NCBI GenBank assembly: GCA_002325245.1
Contig: DCRR01000020.1
Span: 87,032 to 119,532 of the forward strand
From: Microbacteriaceae bacterium UBA1487
GTDB taxonomy: Bacteria; Actinomycetota; Actinomycetes; Actinomycetales; Microbacteriaceae
DNA: 32,501 nucleotides
Direction of reading: 5' to 3'
Below, one piece after another: positions 6,276-16,358 of this stretch. The first letter of the stretch is position 1; each line of letters starts with the position of its first letter. The translations under genes were made by a program, and so were the position numbers. A model generated the notes under the pieces. It had not been told where the DNA came from, ran no database searches, and was given only the letters and a program-made list of their open reading frames with translations.

Positions 6276-6908
6276 GTGCCTGCTGACCTCGTTCATCTCG
6301 TCCGTCACGGAGAGGTCGAGAACCCGACCCGTATTCTCTACGGTCAGCTGGAGGGCTTCGGGCTCAGCGAGCTGGGCCACCGGATGGCGGAGGCGGCCGC
6401 CGCGTCGCTCGACGGCCGCAGCATCACCGGCATCCTCTCGAGCCCGCTGCAACGCGCGCAGGAGAGCGCCGCGCCGTGGGCCGCGCGCTTCGGTCGCGGC
6501 GTGGTGCTCGACGAGCGACTCATCGAACCGCGCAACCGCTTTCAGGGCATCAATGTCCGGCGCGACCTGCGTCGTCGGCCGGGGCTGTGGCCGTACGCCG
6601 TCAACCCGCTGCGTCCCTCCTGGGGGGAGTCGTTCGCCTCGATCCGCGCCCGCATGATGTCCGTCATCGCCGAGGCGCACGACGTGGCCAGCGGGGGAGA
6701 GATCGTGCTGGTCAGCCACCAACTGCCGATCTGGATGGTCGCACGCAGCGTCGCCGGACGCCGGCTCGCCCACGACCCGCGCGCCCGCCGGTGCACCCTG
6801 TCGAGCATCACGACGCTCGCCAAGGAGGGCGAGCGCTTCGTCGAGGTCGACTATCAGGAGCCGGCCGGTCACCTCCTCGCCCAGTCGATCGACCTCGGAG
6901 CCGTCTGA
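6276..6908 (+). CDS. Histidine phosphatase (phosphoglycerate mutase-like) family protein
   Basis: A 210-residue member of the histidine phosphatase superfamily. The RHG motif is at residues 10-12 (VHLVRHGEVENP), with catalytic H11. A second substrate-binding segment is SSPLQRAQESA, and the second catalytic His is in LVSHQLPIW. It is the first gene of the cytochrome c maturation operon, as in mycobacteria (Rv0525 before Rv0526-0529). Its role there is unknown; it is not necessarily a glycolytic mutase. The GTG start appears leaderless. The stop overlaps the tlpA-like start by one base. Confidence 0.9.
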   Translation: MPADLVHLVRHGEVENPTRILYGQLEGFGLSELGHRMAEAAAASLDGRSITGILSSPLQRAQESAAPWAARFGRGVVLDERLIEPRNRFQGINVRRDLRRRPGLWPYAVNPLRPSWGESFASIRARMMSVIAEAHDVASGGEIVLVSHQLPIWMVARSVAGRRLAHDPRARRCTLSSITTLAKEGERFVEVDYQEPAGHLLAQSIDLGAV

Positions 6909-7504
6909 TGCGCGCCCCCACCGCGGCCATCGCGCTGCTTCTCGCCGGTGCCCTCGCGGGCTGTTCGACCGCCTCGGGCGGTCTGCTCGACGACTACAAC
7001 GCGGGCGACGACGGCGGCAACTACGTCTCCGGCGACGGCACGACCACCGCGATCGTCGCCGAGAACCGCGGTGAGCCGATCGAGTTCGCGGGCGAGACCG
7101 AGCTGGGCGACGCCGTCTCGAGCGAGGAGCTGCTCGGCCGGGTCGTCGTCGTCAACTTTTGGTACTCGACCTGCCCGCCGTGCCGGATCGAGGCCCCCGA
7201 CCTCGAGCGGCTCCACCTCGACTACCTGGATGACGAGGTGACCTTCCTCGGCGTCAACGTGCGAGACGACGCCGCCACTACGCGAACCTTCGCCGCCGAG
7301 TTCGGAATCACCTACCCGTCGATCGTCGACGCGGCGACCAACGACGTTCAGCTCGCCTTCGCCGGCAAGATCGCGCCGAACGCGGTGCCGACCACGCTCG
7401 TCCTCGACCGCGAGGGCCGTGTCGCGGCGCGCATCTCCGGCCTCGTCTCCGACCCCGGCCTGCTCGCTCAGTTCATCGACGACGCGCTCGCCGAGGAACT
7501 GTGA
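6908..7504 (+). CDS. TlpA/ResA-type lipoprotein thioredoxin
   Basis: A 198-residue exported thioredoxin-fold protein. The lipobox LAGC places the lipidated Cys at residue 19, after a short signal sequence. The redox motif C-P-P-C is at 89-92 (FWYSTCPPCRIEAP) and the cis-Pro is in NAVPTTLVLDREG. In System II maturation this protein reduces the CXXCH cysteines of apocytochrome c outside the membrane so that haem can be attached, using electrons from CcdA. It overlaps the genes on both sides, which indicates tight co-translation. Confidence 0.92.
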   Translation: MRAPTAAIALLLAGALAGCSTASGGLLDDYNAGDDGGNYVSGDGTTTAIVAENRGEPIEFAGETELGDAVSSEELLGRVVVVNFWYSTCPPCRIEAPDLERLHLDYLDDEVTFLGVNVRDDAATTRTFAAEFGITYPSIVDAATNDVQLAFAGKIAPNAVPTTLVLDREGRVAARISGLVSDPGLLAQFIDDALAEEL

Positions 7505-8212
7505 ACCCGGGCGACCTCGCCTTCGCCGGCGACCTTTGGCTCGCGCTGCCGCTCGCGCTCGCCGCGGGGCTGCTCTCGTTCGTCTCCCCGTGCGTGCTGC
7601 CGCTCGTGCCCGGCTACCTCGGCTACGTGAGCGGGGTCGCGAACGGCGCAGAGCACTCCCGCGGCCGGCTGGTCGCGGGCGCCGCCCTGTTCATCGCCGG
7701 GTTCTCGGTGATCTTCCTGGCGGTCTTCGTGCTGATCGGCAGCGTGAGCTCGTTCTTCCTGCGCTACCAGCAACTGCTGCTCTCGATCGGCGGCGTGATC
7801 GTGATGCTGATGGGGCTCGTGTTCATCGGGCAGGTCACGATGCTCCAGCGCCAGGTGAAGCTGTCCTGGCAGCCGCGCACCGGACTGCTCGGCGCCCCGC
7901 TGCTCGGCGTCGTCTTCGCGGTCGGCTGGACGCCGTGCATCGGGCCGACGCTCGCGGCGATGTCCACGCTCGCGCTCACCGGCGATGTGCCGCGGGCGCT
8001 CGCGCTCGGCATCGCCTACTGCCTGGGCCTCGGGATCCCGTTCCTGTTGGTCGCGCTCGGCTTCGGCTGGGTCGGCACCTCGATCGCGTGGGTCAAGCGC
8101 CACCTGCGCGTGATCAACATCACCGGCGGCGTGCTGCTCATCGTGCTCGGCGTGCTCATGGTGACCGGGGCATGGGGCGCCGTCATGACGGCCTTCGGGG
8201 GGGTGCTGGCGG

Positions 8213-8232
<20 letters not shown>
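7501..8232 (+). CDS. ccdA: Cytochrome c biogenesis protein CcdA
   Basis: A 243-residue polytopic membrane protein of the DsbD/CcdA family with about six membrane segments. The redox cysteines are C31 in SFVSPCVLPLVPGY and C147 in GWTPCIGPTL, the two hallmark motifs. It moves electrons from cytosolic thioredoxin to the outside, to the TlpA/ResA-like protein encoded just before it. The GTG start overlaps the previous stop (GTGA), and its end overlaps resB by 20 bases. Confidence 0.95.
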
Positions 8233-9867
<1,635 letters not shown>

Positions 9868-9868
<1 letters not shown>

Positions 9869-10836
9869 TGGACACCCTCGCCGCGTACTCGCTGATCGCG
9901 AACTACTCCGCGATCGCGCTCTACGTGCTCGCATTCCTCGCCTTCGTCGGCGACCTCAGCGCCCGCTCGGCCGCCGTGACCGCCGGGGCCGAGGAGGCCC
10001 GGGCGCTCGCCCGCGAGCAGCCTGCCGAGCGCGACGTGGGCGCCCGGACGGCCCTGCTGGAGCGGCTTGCGCGCCCCGCCTCCGACCGCGGTTCCGGGTG
10101 GCAGCGCCTCGGCTTCGCGCTGACGGTGCTCGGCTGGCTGCTCCACCTCGCCGCCCTCGTGATGCGCGGCGTCGCCGCCGAGCGCGTGCCGTGGGCCAAC
10201 ATGTACGAGTTCGCCCTCACCGGCACCGCGCTCGCCGTCGCCGTCTTCCTCGGCGTGCAGCTGTGGCGCGATGTCCGGTTCCTCGGCGCCTACGTGACCG
10301 GCATCGCGTCGATCCTGCTCGCGCTGGCGACCGTGAACTTCTACGTCGCCGTGTCACCGCTGCCGCCGCCGCTGCAGTCGATCTGGCTTGTCATCCACGT
10401 CTTCGTCGCGACGCTCGCGACCGGCTTCTTCGCGATCGGCGGCGGCCTCTCGATCGCGCAGCTGCTGCAGGCGCGTCGCGAGTCGGGCCGGGCGGCGGGA
10501 CTGCGATTCCTGCAGACCTTCCCCACCTCGGACACGCTCGACCGCCTCGCCTCCCGCGTCATCGTCGTGGGCTTCGCACTGTGGACCTTCACCCTGATGG
10601 CCGGGGCGATCTGGGCCGAGCGCGCCTGGGGTCGCTACTGGGGGTGGGACACCAAAGAGGTGTGGACCTTCATCGTCTGGGTCGTGTTCGCGGGCTACAT
10701 CCACGCGCGCGCGACGAAGGGCTGGCGCGGCTCGCGCAGCGCATGGCTGGCGATCGTCGGCTTCGCAGCCGTGCTCTTCAACTTCACGGCGGTCAACCTG
10801 CTGTTCAAGGGCCTGCACGCCTACAGCGGACTGTAG
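9868..10836 (+). CDS. ccsB: Cytochrome c synthase subunit CcsB/CcsA (haem handling protein)
   Basis: A 322-residue membrane protein with about eight hydrophobic segments. The WWD-type haem-handling motif is present as RYWGWDTKEVWTFIVW, and conserved His residues occur in LVIHVFVATLATG and AGYIHARATKG. It is the partner of ResB in the System II cytochrome c synthetase. The start is ATG 9868, with AGGATGG nine bases upstream; GTG 9865, which overlaps the resB stop, is an equally short alternative. It is the last gene of the operon and ends nine bases from a convergent lipoprotein gene. Confidence 0.93.
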
Positions 10837-10845
10837 GCGACGGCC

Positions 10846-11469
10846 TCACGACGCGGGCGTCAGCGCGACCGGAACCCGACCGTCGCCGGTCGAGAACTGG
10901 ATGACGACCTCGTCGGCGGTGCACTCGTAGGGCGCCTCGTTGAACGGGTGCGAGGCGAGGATGTCGCCGAACAGATCGCTGCCGTCCATCTCGACCCCGC
11001 CGACGTCGACCGTCATCGAGACGTCGCTCTCGTTGTGCGAGGTGGCGATCACGCCGCCGGCGACCTCGTAGTCGCCACGGATGCTGCCCGTGATCGTCCC
11101 GGTGCCGTCGATCCCCGCATCGAAGGTCAGCGTCAGCGTGAAGTCGGGCGTGTAGGTGTAGCTCGTCTCGGTGAAGCTCAGCCCGGTGTCGCCGTCGATG
11201 GTCATGGTGAGACCGCCGCCAGATTCTGCGCCGACGGCGTCGTAGAAGACCTGCATCTGGTCCTGCGTGATGCGCCAGTCGCCGATCAGGCAGGTCGACT
11301 GATCGATCTCCGTGTCGCCGCCCGAACCGTCGCTGCCGCCGGTCGCCTCGCCGCTGGGTGAGGCATCCGGGTCGGCGGTCGTCGCGCCGCCGGTGCACCC
11401 GGTCAGGGCGAGGGCGACGGCGGTGCCGGCGATGAACAGGGCAGGCGTGGAACGCGGAAGGGTGATCAT
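10846..11469 (-). CDS. Putative lipoprotein, function unknown
   Basis: A 207-residue secreted protein: the signal peptide ends in the lipobox LTGC (Cys25). A Gly/Ser/Asp-rich linker (about 27-55) and a beta-rich domain with repeated T-x-T strands (FTETSYTYTPDFTLTLTFDAG) follow. Two cysteines (C60 in STCLIGDW and one in PYECTADE) could form a disulfide. The pattern CLIGDWRITQDQM...FSTGDGR is like lipocalin-type small lipoproteins, but no named family is recognised. GAGGAGG precedes the ATG, and a -10-like TAGGGT lies at 11500-11495 on the minus strand. It is 65 bases downstream of menC. Confidence 0.85.
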   Translation of the reverse strand: MITLPRSTPALFIAGTAVALALTGCTGGATTADPDASPSGEATGGSDGSGGDTEIDQSTCLIGDWRITQDQMQVFYDAVGAESGGGLTMTIDGDTGLSFTETSYTYTPDFTLTLTFDAGIDGTGTITGSIRGDYEVAGGVIATSHNESDVSMTVDVGGVEMDGSDLFGDILASHPFNEAPYECTADEVVIQFSTGDGRVPVALTPAS

Positions 11470-11494
11470 GAGGCCTCCTCGGTGCGGTGCCTCG

Positions 11495-11500
11495 ACCCTA
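11495..11500 (-). promoter_or_regulatory. Putative -10 box for the lipoprotein gene
   Basis: On the minus strand TAGGGT would start transcription about 19 bases before the ATG at 11469, leaving room for the GAGGAGG ribosome binding site. This is a leadered counterpart to the leaderless promoters elsewhere in the window. Confidence 0.35.
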
Positions 11501-11534
11501 ACCGGGGTCCGGGGGCGCCAGATAGGGGCAGAAA

Positions 11535-12530
11535 CTACTCACCTTCGGTCAGCAGCCGGTGGCACCGTTCCAGCCGATCCCGCCACCACGCGACCCGGTC
11601 GGGCGCGGCCGCATGCTCCCGCACGAGGTCGCCGTCGACGTCGATGCGGCGCACCGGCACCTCGCCGTTCACCGGCACCAGCGGCTCTCGGGTCACGTCG
11701 GCGGCGAGCAGCGCGGCCGTGCCGAGGCCGCAGTCGAACAGCAGCTCCGGCACTGCGGCAGCGAGTCGTGCGCCCATCGAGAGGCCGACGCTCGACTCGA
11801 GAGCGCTCGAGATCACCACGGGAAGCCCCGCATCGGCGGCGATCGCCAGGGCGGCGCGCACCCCGCCGAGCGGGGCCGCCTTGATCACCAGAAGATCTGC
11901 CGCGCCGGCACTGGCGACGGCGAGCGGGTCCTCGGCCTTCCGCACGCTCTCATCGGCGGCGATCGGCAGCTGCCAGTCGCGCAGCCGTTCGCGCAGCTCG
12001 GCGAGCTCGTCGACGCTCGCGCAGGGCTGCTCCAGGTACTCGAGGTCGAAGGGCGCCAGCAGGTGGGCCGCGTGCTCCGCCTCGTCCACGTTCCACGCCC
12101 CGTTCGCATCGACGCGGATGCGCCCGGCCGGACCCAGGTGCTCGCGTGCGGCGCGAACACGCGCGACGTCGTCGTCGAGGGTCTGGCCGCGCTCGGCGAC
12201 CTTCACCTTGACGGTGCGCACGGCGCCGAAGCGCTCGAGCACGGCCGGCACCTGCGCGGCGGCGACGGCCGGCAGCGTCGCATTGACCGGGATGCTGTCG
12301 CGATAGTGCGGGACCTCCGGCCCCCAGCCCTCGTCGCAGGTGGCCTGCAGCCAGGCGGCCGCCTCCCGGTCGTCGTACTCGACGAACGGCGAGAACTCGG
12401 CCCAGCCGCGGGGACCGCGCAGCAGCATCAGCTCGCGCCGGTCGAGGCCGCGGAAGCGGGTTCGCAGCGGCAGCGACACGACCGCCGCGTCGGAGAGCAG
12501 CGCATCCAGGCTCGGCACCGTCGCATCCAT
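11535..12530 (-). CDS. menC: o-Succinylbenzoate synthase MenC
   Basis: A 331-residue enolase-superfamily enzyme that dehydrates SHCHC to o-succinylbenzoate in menaquinone synthesis. Catalytic features are in place: the KVK motif at 108-110 and the opposing Lys at 217 (LLVIKAAPLGG), and the Mg ligands D141 (VDANGAW), E167 (LEQPC) and D193 (AADES). The ATG at 12530 follows GGGGGA; further in-frame sequence upstream is antisense to menB. It is divergent from menB across 45 bases. Confidence 0.94.
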   Translation of the reverse strand: MDATVPSLDALLSDAAVVSLPLRTRFRGLDRRELMLLRGPRGWAEFSPFVEYDDREAAAWLQATCDEGWGPEVPHYRDSIPVNATLPAVAAAQVPAVLERFGAVRTVKVKVAERGQTLDDDVARVRAAREHLGPAGRIRVDANGAWNVDEAEHAAHLLAPFDLEYLEQPCASVDELAELRERLRDWQLPIAADESVRKAEDPLAVASAGAADLLVIKAAPLGGVRAALAIAADAGLPVVISSALESSVGLSMGARLAAAVPELLFDCGLGTAALLAADVTREPLVPVNGEVPVRRIDVDGDLVREHAAAPDRVAWWRDRLERCHRLLTEGE

Positions 12531-12563
12531 TCCCCCATCCTGCCCCTGAAACGCGTGGCTCAG

Positions 12564-12569
12564 TAGGCT
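12564..12569 (+). promoter_or_regulatory. -10 box for menB (leaderless start)
   Basis: TAGGCT is followed by six bases and the GTG at 12576. No Shine-Dalgarno sequence is present. Confidence 0.5.
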
Positions 12570-12575
12570 GAACCC

Positions 12576-13562
12576 GTGAATCCCGTCGTCTCCGAACTGT
12601 TCGATGCGAGCCGGTGGGTCGAGGTTCCCGGCTTCACGGAGCTGACGGACATCACCTACCACCACGACGTGACCGGGCGCATCGCGCGGGTCGCGTTCAA
12701 CCGGCCCGAGGTGCGCAACGCGTTCCGGCCGCGCACCGTCGACGAGCTCGCGGCCGCGCTCGACGACGCCCGGCAGAACGCGCGCGTCGGCGTCGTGCTG
12801 CTCACCGGCAACGGGCCGAGCCCGAAGGACGGCGGCTGGGCGTTCAGCTCGGGCGGCGATCAGCGCATCCGCGGCCGCCACGGCTACCAGTACGAGGAAC
12901 GCGGGTCGAGTGCCGAAGGCGGGTCGAGTGCCGCCGAAGGCGGTGTATCGAGACCGGGATTCGCTACGCCTGCTGCGCAGGCTACTCAACCCGCGGGCGC
13001 CATGCCCGCGGGGCGCCTGCACATCCTCGAGGTTCAGCGCTTGATCCGCTTCATGCCGAAGGTCGTCATCGCGGTCGTGCCCGGCTGGGCGGCCGGCGGC
13101 GGCCACTCGCTGCACGTCGTCTGCGATCTCACGATCGCGAGCGCCGAGCACGCCCGCTTCAAACAGACCGACGCGGATGTCGGCAGCTTCGACGCCGGGT
13201 ACGGCAGCGCCTACTTCGCCAAGCAGGTGGGGCAGAAGGTGGCGCGCGAGGTGTTCTTCCTGGCGCGGGAGTACGACGCGCAGCGCGCCTACGAGATGGG
13301 CACCGTCAACGCGGTCGTGCCGCACGCCGAGCTGGAGGCGACGGCCCTGGAGTGGGCGGAGGAGATCCTCGGCAAGAGCCCGACCGCGATCCGCATGCTC
13401 AAGTACGCGATGAACCTCACCGACGACGGGCTCGTCGGCCAGCAGCTGTTCGCCGGCGAGGCGACGAGGCTCGCCTACGGCACCGACGAGGCGGTCGAGG
13501 GTCGGGACGCGTTCCTGGAGAAGCGCGCCCCCGACTGGTCGCCCTACCCGTGGCACTACTGA
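12576..13562 (+). CDS. menB: 1,4-Dihydroxy-2-naphthoyl-CoA synthase MenB
   Basis: A 328-residue crotonase-fold enzyme that closes the naphthoyl ring of o-succinylbenzoyl-CoA. Family markers are GWAFSSGGDQRIRG (88-100), the oxyanion-hole GGGHSLH (174-180) and TDADVGSFDAGYGSAY (198-212) with the catalytic Asp201, ending in the usual PYPWHY. Mycobacterial MenB is 314 residues. The extra length lies at about 110-143, Gly/Ala/Ser-rich and encoded by two head-to-head copies of a dispersed palindromic repeat. The insert sits in the flexible loop that is disordered in known structures, so the enzyme is probably still active. GTG start, apparently leaderless. Confidence 0.95.
   Translation: MNPVVSELFDASRWVEVPGFTELTDITYHHDVTGRIARVAFNRPEVRNAFRPRTVDELAAALDDARQNARVGVVLLTGNGPSPKDGGWAFSSGGDQRIRGRHGYQYEERGSSAEGGSSAAEGGVSRPGFATPAAQATQPAGAMPAGRLHILEVQRLIRFMPKVVIAVVPGWAAGGGHSLHVVCDLTIASAEHARFKQTDADVGSFDAGYGSAYFAKQVGQKVAREVFFLAREYDAQRAYEMGTVNAVVPHAELEATALEWAEEILGKSPTAIRMLKYAMNLTDDGLVGQQLFAGEATRLAYGTDEAVEGRDAFLEKRAPDWSPYPWHY
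12902..12995. repeat. Head-to-head palindromic repeat inserted in frame in menB
   Basis: The segment has a short partial unit (GGGTCGAGTGCCGAAGGC). A full unit follows, GGGTCGAGT, then CCGCC-GAA-GGCGG, then TGTATCGAGACC. Next comes an inverted unit, ATTCGCTACG, then CCTGC-TGC-GCAGG, then CTACTCAACCC. The outer motifs match the intergenic repeat at 713-745. All three bases-per-codon registers are kept, so menB stays open. Confidence 0.7.
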
Positions 13563-13578
13563 GCGGCGGCGGCTTGCG

Positions 13579-14703
13579 ATGACGCGCGCCCTGCGGATCG
13601 TTCGGGCGGGCCCCGGCGTGCTCGACGCGCTGCGCACCGCTCTTTCGGGCGGGCCGGCGATCCTGGTCACGTCCGATGGCGCGCGCCCCGAGGATGTGCC
13701 GGGCACCGTGTCGCTCCGGACCGCACTCGTGGTTGAGAGCAGCGGGTCGACGGGGCGCCCCAAGCGCATCGCGCTCGGTGCGGACGCCGTGCTGGCGAAT
13801 GCGGCGGCGAGCGAGTCGGCACTCGGCGGGCCGGGCCAGTGGGTGCTCGCGCTGCCGACCCACTACGTCGCGGGCCTCAACGTGCTCGCCCGGTCGATCG
13901 CGGCGGGCACCATCCCGGTCGCGGTCGCCGAGGGGCCGTTCACGGCGGCGGCGTTCCTGGCGGCGGCGGAGCGGCTCGACGCCCCTGACCGTTTCGTCTC
14001 GCTGGTGCCGAGCCAGCTCGCGACGCTGGTCGCCGATCCGTCGGCGCGGGTCGCGCTCGCCCGCTTCGCCGCGGTTCTCGTCGGCGGGCAGGCGACCCCG
14101 GCCACCCTGCTGGCCGAGGCTGCCGACCACGGCATCCGCGTCGTCCGAAGCTACGGCTCCAGCGAGACGAGCGGAGGATGCGTCTACGACGGCCGCCCCA
14201 ACGGCACGACCGAGGTGCGCATCCGCGACGGCGAGGTGCAGCTCGCCGGGCCGACGCTCGCCGAGGGCTACCTGGGCGACCCGGCGCTGACCGAGGAGCG
14301 CTTCATCCACGATGAGGGCCTGCGCTGGTTTCGAACCGCCGACGCCGGTTACCTGACCGAGGAACCGGAGCCTCGGCTCGTGGTGACGGGGCGCCGCGAC
14401 GACGTGATCATCTCCGGCGGCGTGAAGGTGGCGCTCGGCGCGATCGAGCAGGCGGTGCGCGAGCTGCCCGGCCTGTCGGATGCTGTCATCGTCGGCGCGC
14501 CGGACTCCCGCTGGGGCGAGGTGCCGGTGCTCGTCTCCGTGCACGATGCCGACCTCGCGGCGGTGCGCGCCGCGGTCGAGTCGGTGCTGGGCCCCGCGGC
14601 GAGACCGGCCCGGGTGCTGCGGCTCGCCGAGCTGCCGCTGCTGCCCGGCGGCAAGCCGGATCGCCTCGCGCTGCGGGCCCTCGTGGTCGCCGACAGCGCC
14701 TAG
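13579..14703 (+). CDS. menE: o-Succinylbenzoate-CoA ligase MenE
   Basis: A 374-residue adenylate-forming enzyme that activates o-succinylbenzoate with ATP and CoA, giving the MenB substrate. The P-loop ESSGSTGRPK is at 53-62, the A5-type motif YGSSETSGG near 191, the A7-A8 segment WFRTADAGYL...VTGRRDDVIISGGVKV, and the C-terminal Lys loop LPGGKPDR. It is shorter than general acyl-CoA ligases, as usual for actinobacterial MenE. It follows menB by 16 bases. Its TAG stop (14701-14703) forms the start of the menA -10 box. Confidence 0.93.
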   Translation: MTRALRIVRAGPGVLDALRTALSGGPAILVTSDGARPEDVPGTVSLRTALVVESSGSTGRPKRIALGADAVLANAAASESALGGPGQWVLALPTHYVAGLNVLARSIAAGTIPVAVAEGPFTAAAFLAAAERLDAPDRFVSLVPSQLATLVADPSARVALARFAAVLVGGQATPATLLAEAADHGIRVVRSYGSSETSGGCVYDGRPNGTTEVRIRDGEVQLAGPTLAEGYLGDPALTEERFIHDEGLRWFRTADAGYLTEEPEPRLVVTGRRDDVIISGGVKVALGAIEQAVRELPGLSDAVIVGAPDSRWGEVPVLVSVHDADLAAVRAAVESVLGPAARPARVLRLAELPLLPGGKPDRLALRALVVADSA

Positions 14704-14706
14704 GCT
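14701..14706 (+). promoter_or_regulatory. -10 box for menA built on the menE stop codon
   Basis: TAGGCT begins with the menE stop codon TAG and is followed by exactly six bases and the menA GTG at 14713. No Shine-Dalgarno sequence is seen between the genes. A leaderless menA transcript can start here even though menE lies directly upstream. Confidence 0.5.
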
Positions 14707-14712
14707 GACGTC

Positions 14713-15726
14713 GTGGCCAAGCAGCAACGCATCGACCCCCGCAACATCGAGCGCACCCGCGCCAAGCAGAGCGCCGCCCGCAGCGGCAACCCGGCCAAGC
14801 GCGCCCAGAGCGCCCAGGCCGCCGCTCGCGCGCGCGGCCCGGTGCGCCCGGCAACTCTCGGAACCTGGATCGCCGCCTCGCGCCCGCAGACCCTCGCGCT
14901 GGCGATCGCTCCGGTCGCCCTCGGCACCGGAGCCGCCGCGCTGCTCATGGAGTCGTGGACCGAGCACTGGGTGCGGGCGCTGCTCGCCCTCGCCGTGGCA
15001 GTGGGCCTGCAGATCGGCGTGAACTACGCCAACGACTACTCCGACGGCGTTCGCGGCACCGACCGCGATCGGGTCGGGCCCGCGCGTCTCGTCGGATCCG
15101 GCCGGGCGAAGCCCCGCCAGGTGCTCACCGTCGCGCTCGTGTTCTTCGCCCTCTCGGCGCTCGCCGGCCTCGTTCTGGTGTGGCGCAGCGAGCAGTGGTG
15201 GCTTCTCGCCGTCGGCGCGGTGAGCCTGCTCGCCGCCTGGTTCTACACCGGCGGCAAGTGGCCGTACGGGTATCTGCCCCTCGGCGAGCTCGCGGTGCTA
15301 ATCTTCTTCGGCTTCGTCCCGGTCGCCGGCACGATGCTCGTGCAGGCCGGAACAGTCAACATCGAGGCCTGGCTCGGCGGTTCGGCGCTCGGCTGCTTCG
15401 CGGCCGCCGTGCTGCTGGTGAACAACCTGCGCGATCGGGAGCGCGACGCGCTGCACTCCAAGCGCACGCTCTCGGTGATCATCGGGGCCACCGCGTCGAA
15501 GGCGCTGTTCACCGTGCTGATCCTGGTGCCCTACGGCATCCTGGCCTTCTTCGTGCTCTTCTACGAGTTCGCCCCGTACGTGTACTTCTCGCTGCTCGCC
15601 GCCGTCCCGGCGCTGCTGATCGTGTGGACGGCCAAGACCGCGCGTGAGCTCGTGATCGTGCTGCAGCTCGTGCTCGTGACGTCACTGACCTTCGGGATCG
15701 GGCTCGCCGCCGCGATCGGCTTCTAG
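14713..15726 (+). CDS. menA: 1,4-Dihydroxy-2-naphthoate polyprenyltransferase MenA
   Basis: A 337-residue UbiA-superfamily membrane enzyme that joins DHNA to the polyprenyl chain. It has a basic, disordered N-terminal extension (residues 1-45), then about eight to nine membrane helices. The first Asp-rich motif is NYANDYSDGVRGTD (near 104-117) and the second is NNLRDRERDALHSKRTL. The isoprenyl donor should come from the polyprenyl synthase at 21530. The GTG start is leaderless by sequence. Its stop overlaps the stop of the convergent DUF4229 gene in a shared CTAG. Confidence 0.94.
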   Translation: MAKQQRIDPRNIERTRAKQSAARSGNPAKRAQSAQAAARARGPVRPATLGTWIAASRPQTLALAIAPVALGTGAAALLMESWTEHWVRALLALAVAVGLQIGVNYANDYSDGVRGTDRDRVGPARLVGSGRAKPRQVLTVALVFFALSALAGLVLVWRSEQWWLLAVGAVSLLAAWFYTGGKWPYGYLPLGELAVLIFFGFVPVAGTMLVQAGTVNIEAWLGGSALGCFAAAVLLVNNLRDRERDALHSKRTLSVIIGATASKALFTVLILVPYGILAFFVLFYEFAPYVYFSLLAAVPALLIVWTAKTARELVIVLQLVLVTSLTFGIGLAAAIGF

Positions 15727-15974
15727 TCGCCGTCCTCGGCGGCTTCGTCCTCGCCGCGGGTGACGATGCCCGCTTCGCGCCGCTTGCGCGCCGCGAACAG
15801 GTCTTCCGCGACTCGGTTGCGCAGGCGTCCGAGCGCGAGATACGAGATCGCGAGCGCCATGAGCGTGGCCGCGATGGCGGCGATCCACCACTCGATGCCG
15901 AGCACGAGCAGAACCACCAGGAGCGCCAGGAAGATTCCCACGCGCGCGAGGCTGTAGATCACCCAGGGATGCAT
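15723..15974 (-). CDS. DUF4229 membrane protein
   Basis: An 83-residue protein with two membrane helices (about 6-26 LARVGIFLALLVVLLVLGIEWW and 29-48) and a charged cytosolic tail (RKRREAGIVTRGEDEAAEDGD). This matches the small DUF4229 family, typically near menaquinone genes in actinobacteria; function unknown. TAGACT six bases before the ATG (minus strand) predicts a leaderless mRNA, divergent from the next gene. The stop codon overlaps the menA stop. Confidence 0.85.
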   Translation of the reverse strand: MHPWVIYSLARVGIFLALLVVLLVLGIEWWIAAIAATLMALAISYLALGRLRNRVAEDLFAARKRREAGIVTRGEDEAAEDGD

Positions 15975-15980
15975 TCTCCG

Positions 15981-16007
15981 AGTCTACGCGGGCGAGCCGC
16001 CTAGAAT
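15981..16007. promoter_or_regulatory. Divergent leaderless promoters for the DUF4229 and PLDc_N genes
   Basis: On the minus strand TAGACT (complement of 15981-15986) is six bases before the ATG ending at 15974. On the plus strand TAGAAT (16002-16007) is six bases before ATG 16014. The intergenic region is only 39 bases and neither start has a ribosome binding site. Confidence 0.55.
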
Positions 16008-16013
16008 CGGGGC

Positions 16014-16358
16014 ATGCGTTACGTCCTGATCGGTGGCCTGGCCCTGTTCGCGGTCATGGTCTTCTCCATCGTCGACATCCTGGCGATCGACCGGTCCCGT
16101 GTGCGTCACCTGCCCAAGGTCGTGTGGGTTGTGCTCGTCATCTTCCTGTCGGCCATCGGCTCGGCCCTGTGGTTCACGCTCGGGCGTGAGCGTCTGAACG
16201 GGGGGCGAGGCCCGTCGAGCACGGCGGGTCCGGCGCTCGGCCCCGACGACGACCCCGAGTTCCTGCGCCGCATCGCCCACGACCAGGAACGCGAAGAGCG
16301 CATTCGCAAGCTCGAGGAGAAGCTCGCCGAGCTCGACGATGACAACCCCAAGGACTGA
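16014..16358 (+). CDS. PLDc_N (phospholipase D N-terminal-like) membrane protein
   Basis: A 114-residue protein with two membrane helices (about 4-22 and 37-56), joined by the typical VDILAIDRSRVRHLPKVVWVVLVIFLSAIGSALWFTLGR of the PLDc_N family. A charged C-terminal tail with a short coiled coil follows (EREERIRKLEEKLAEL). No catalytic domain is attached. It overlaps menD by 20 bases, so it is likely translated with it. Its role is unknown. Confidence 0.87.
   Translation: MRYVLIGGLALFAVMVFSIVDILAIDRSRVRHLPKVVWVVLVIFLSAIGSALWFTLGRERLNGGRGPSSTAGPALGPDDDPEFLRRIAHDQEREERIRKLEEKLAELDDDNPKD

Noticed and set aside
11535..13769. A 744-codon frame covering menC and the menB antisense strand
   Set aside because: Only the part from the ATG at 12530 has MenC homology; the upstream part is antisense to menB and low-complexity.
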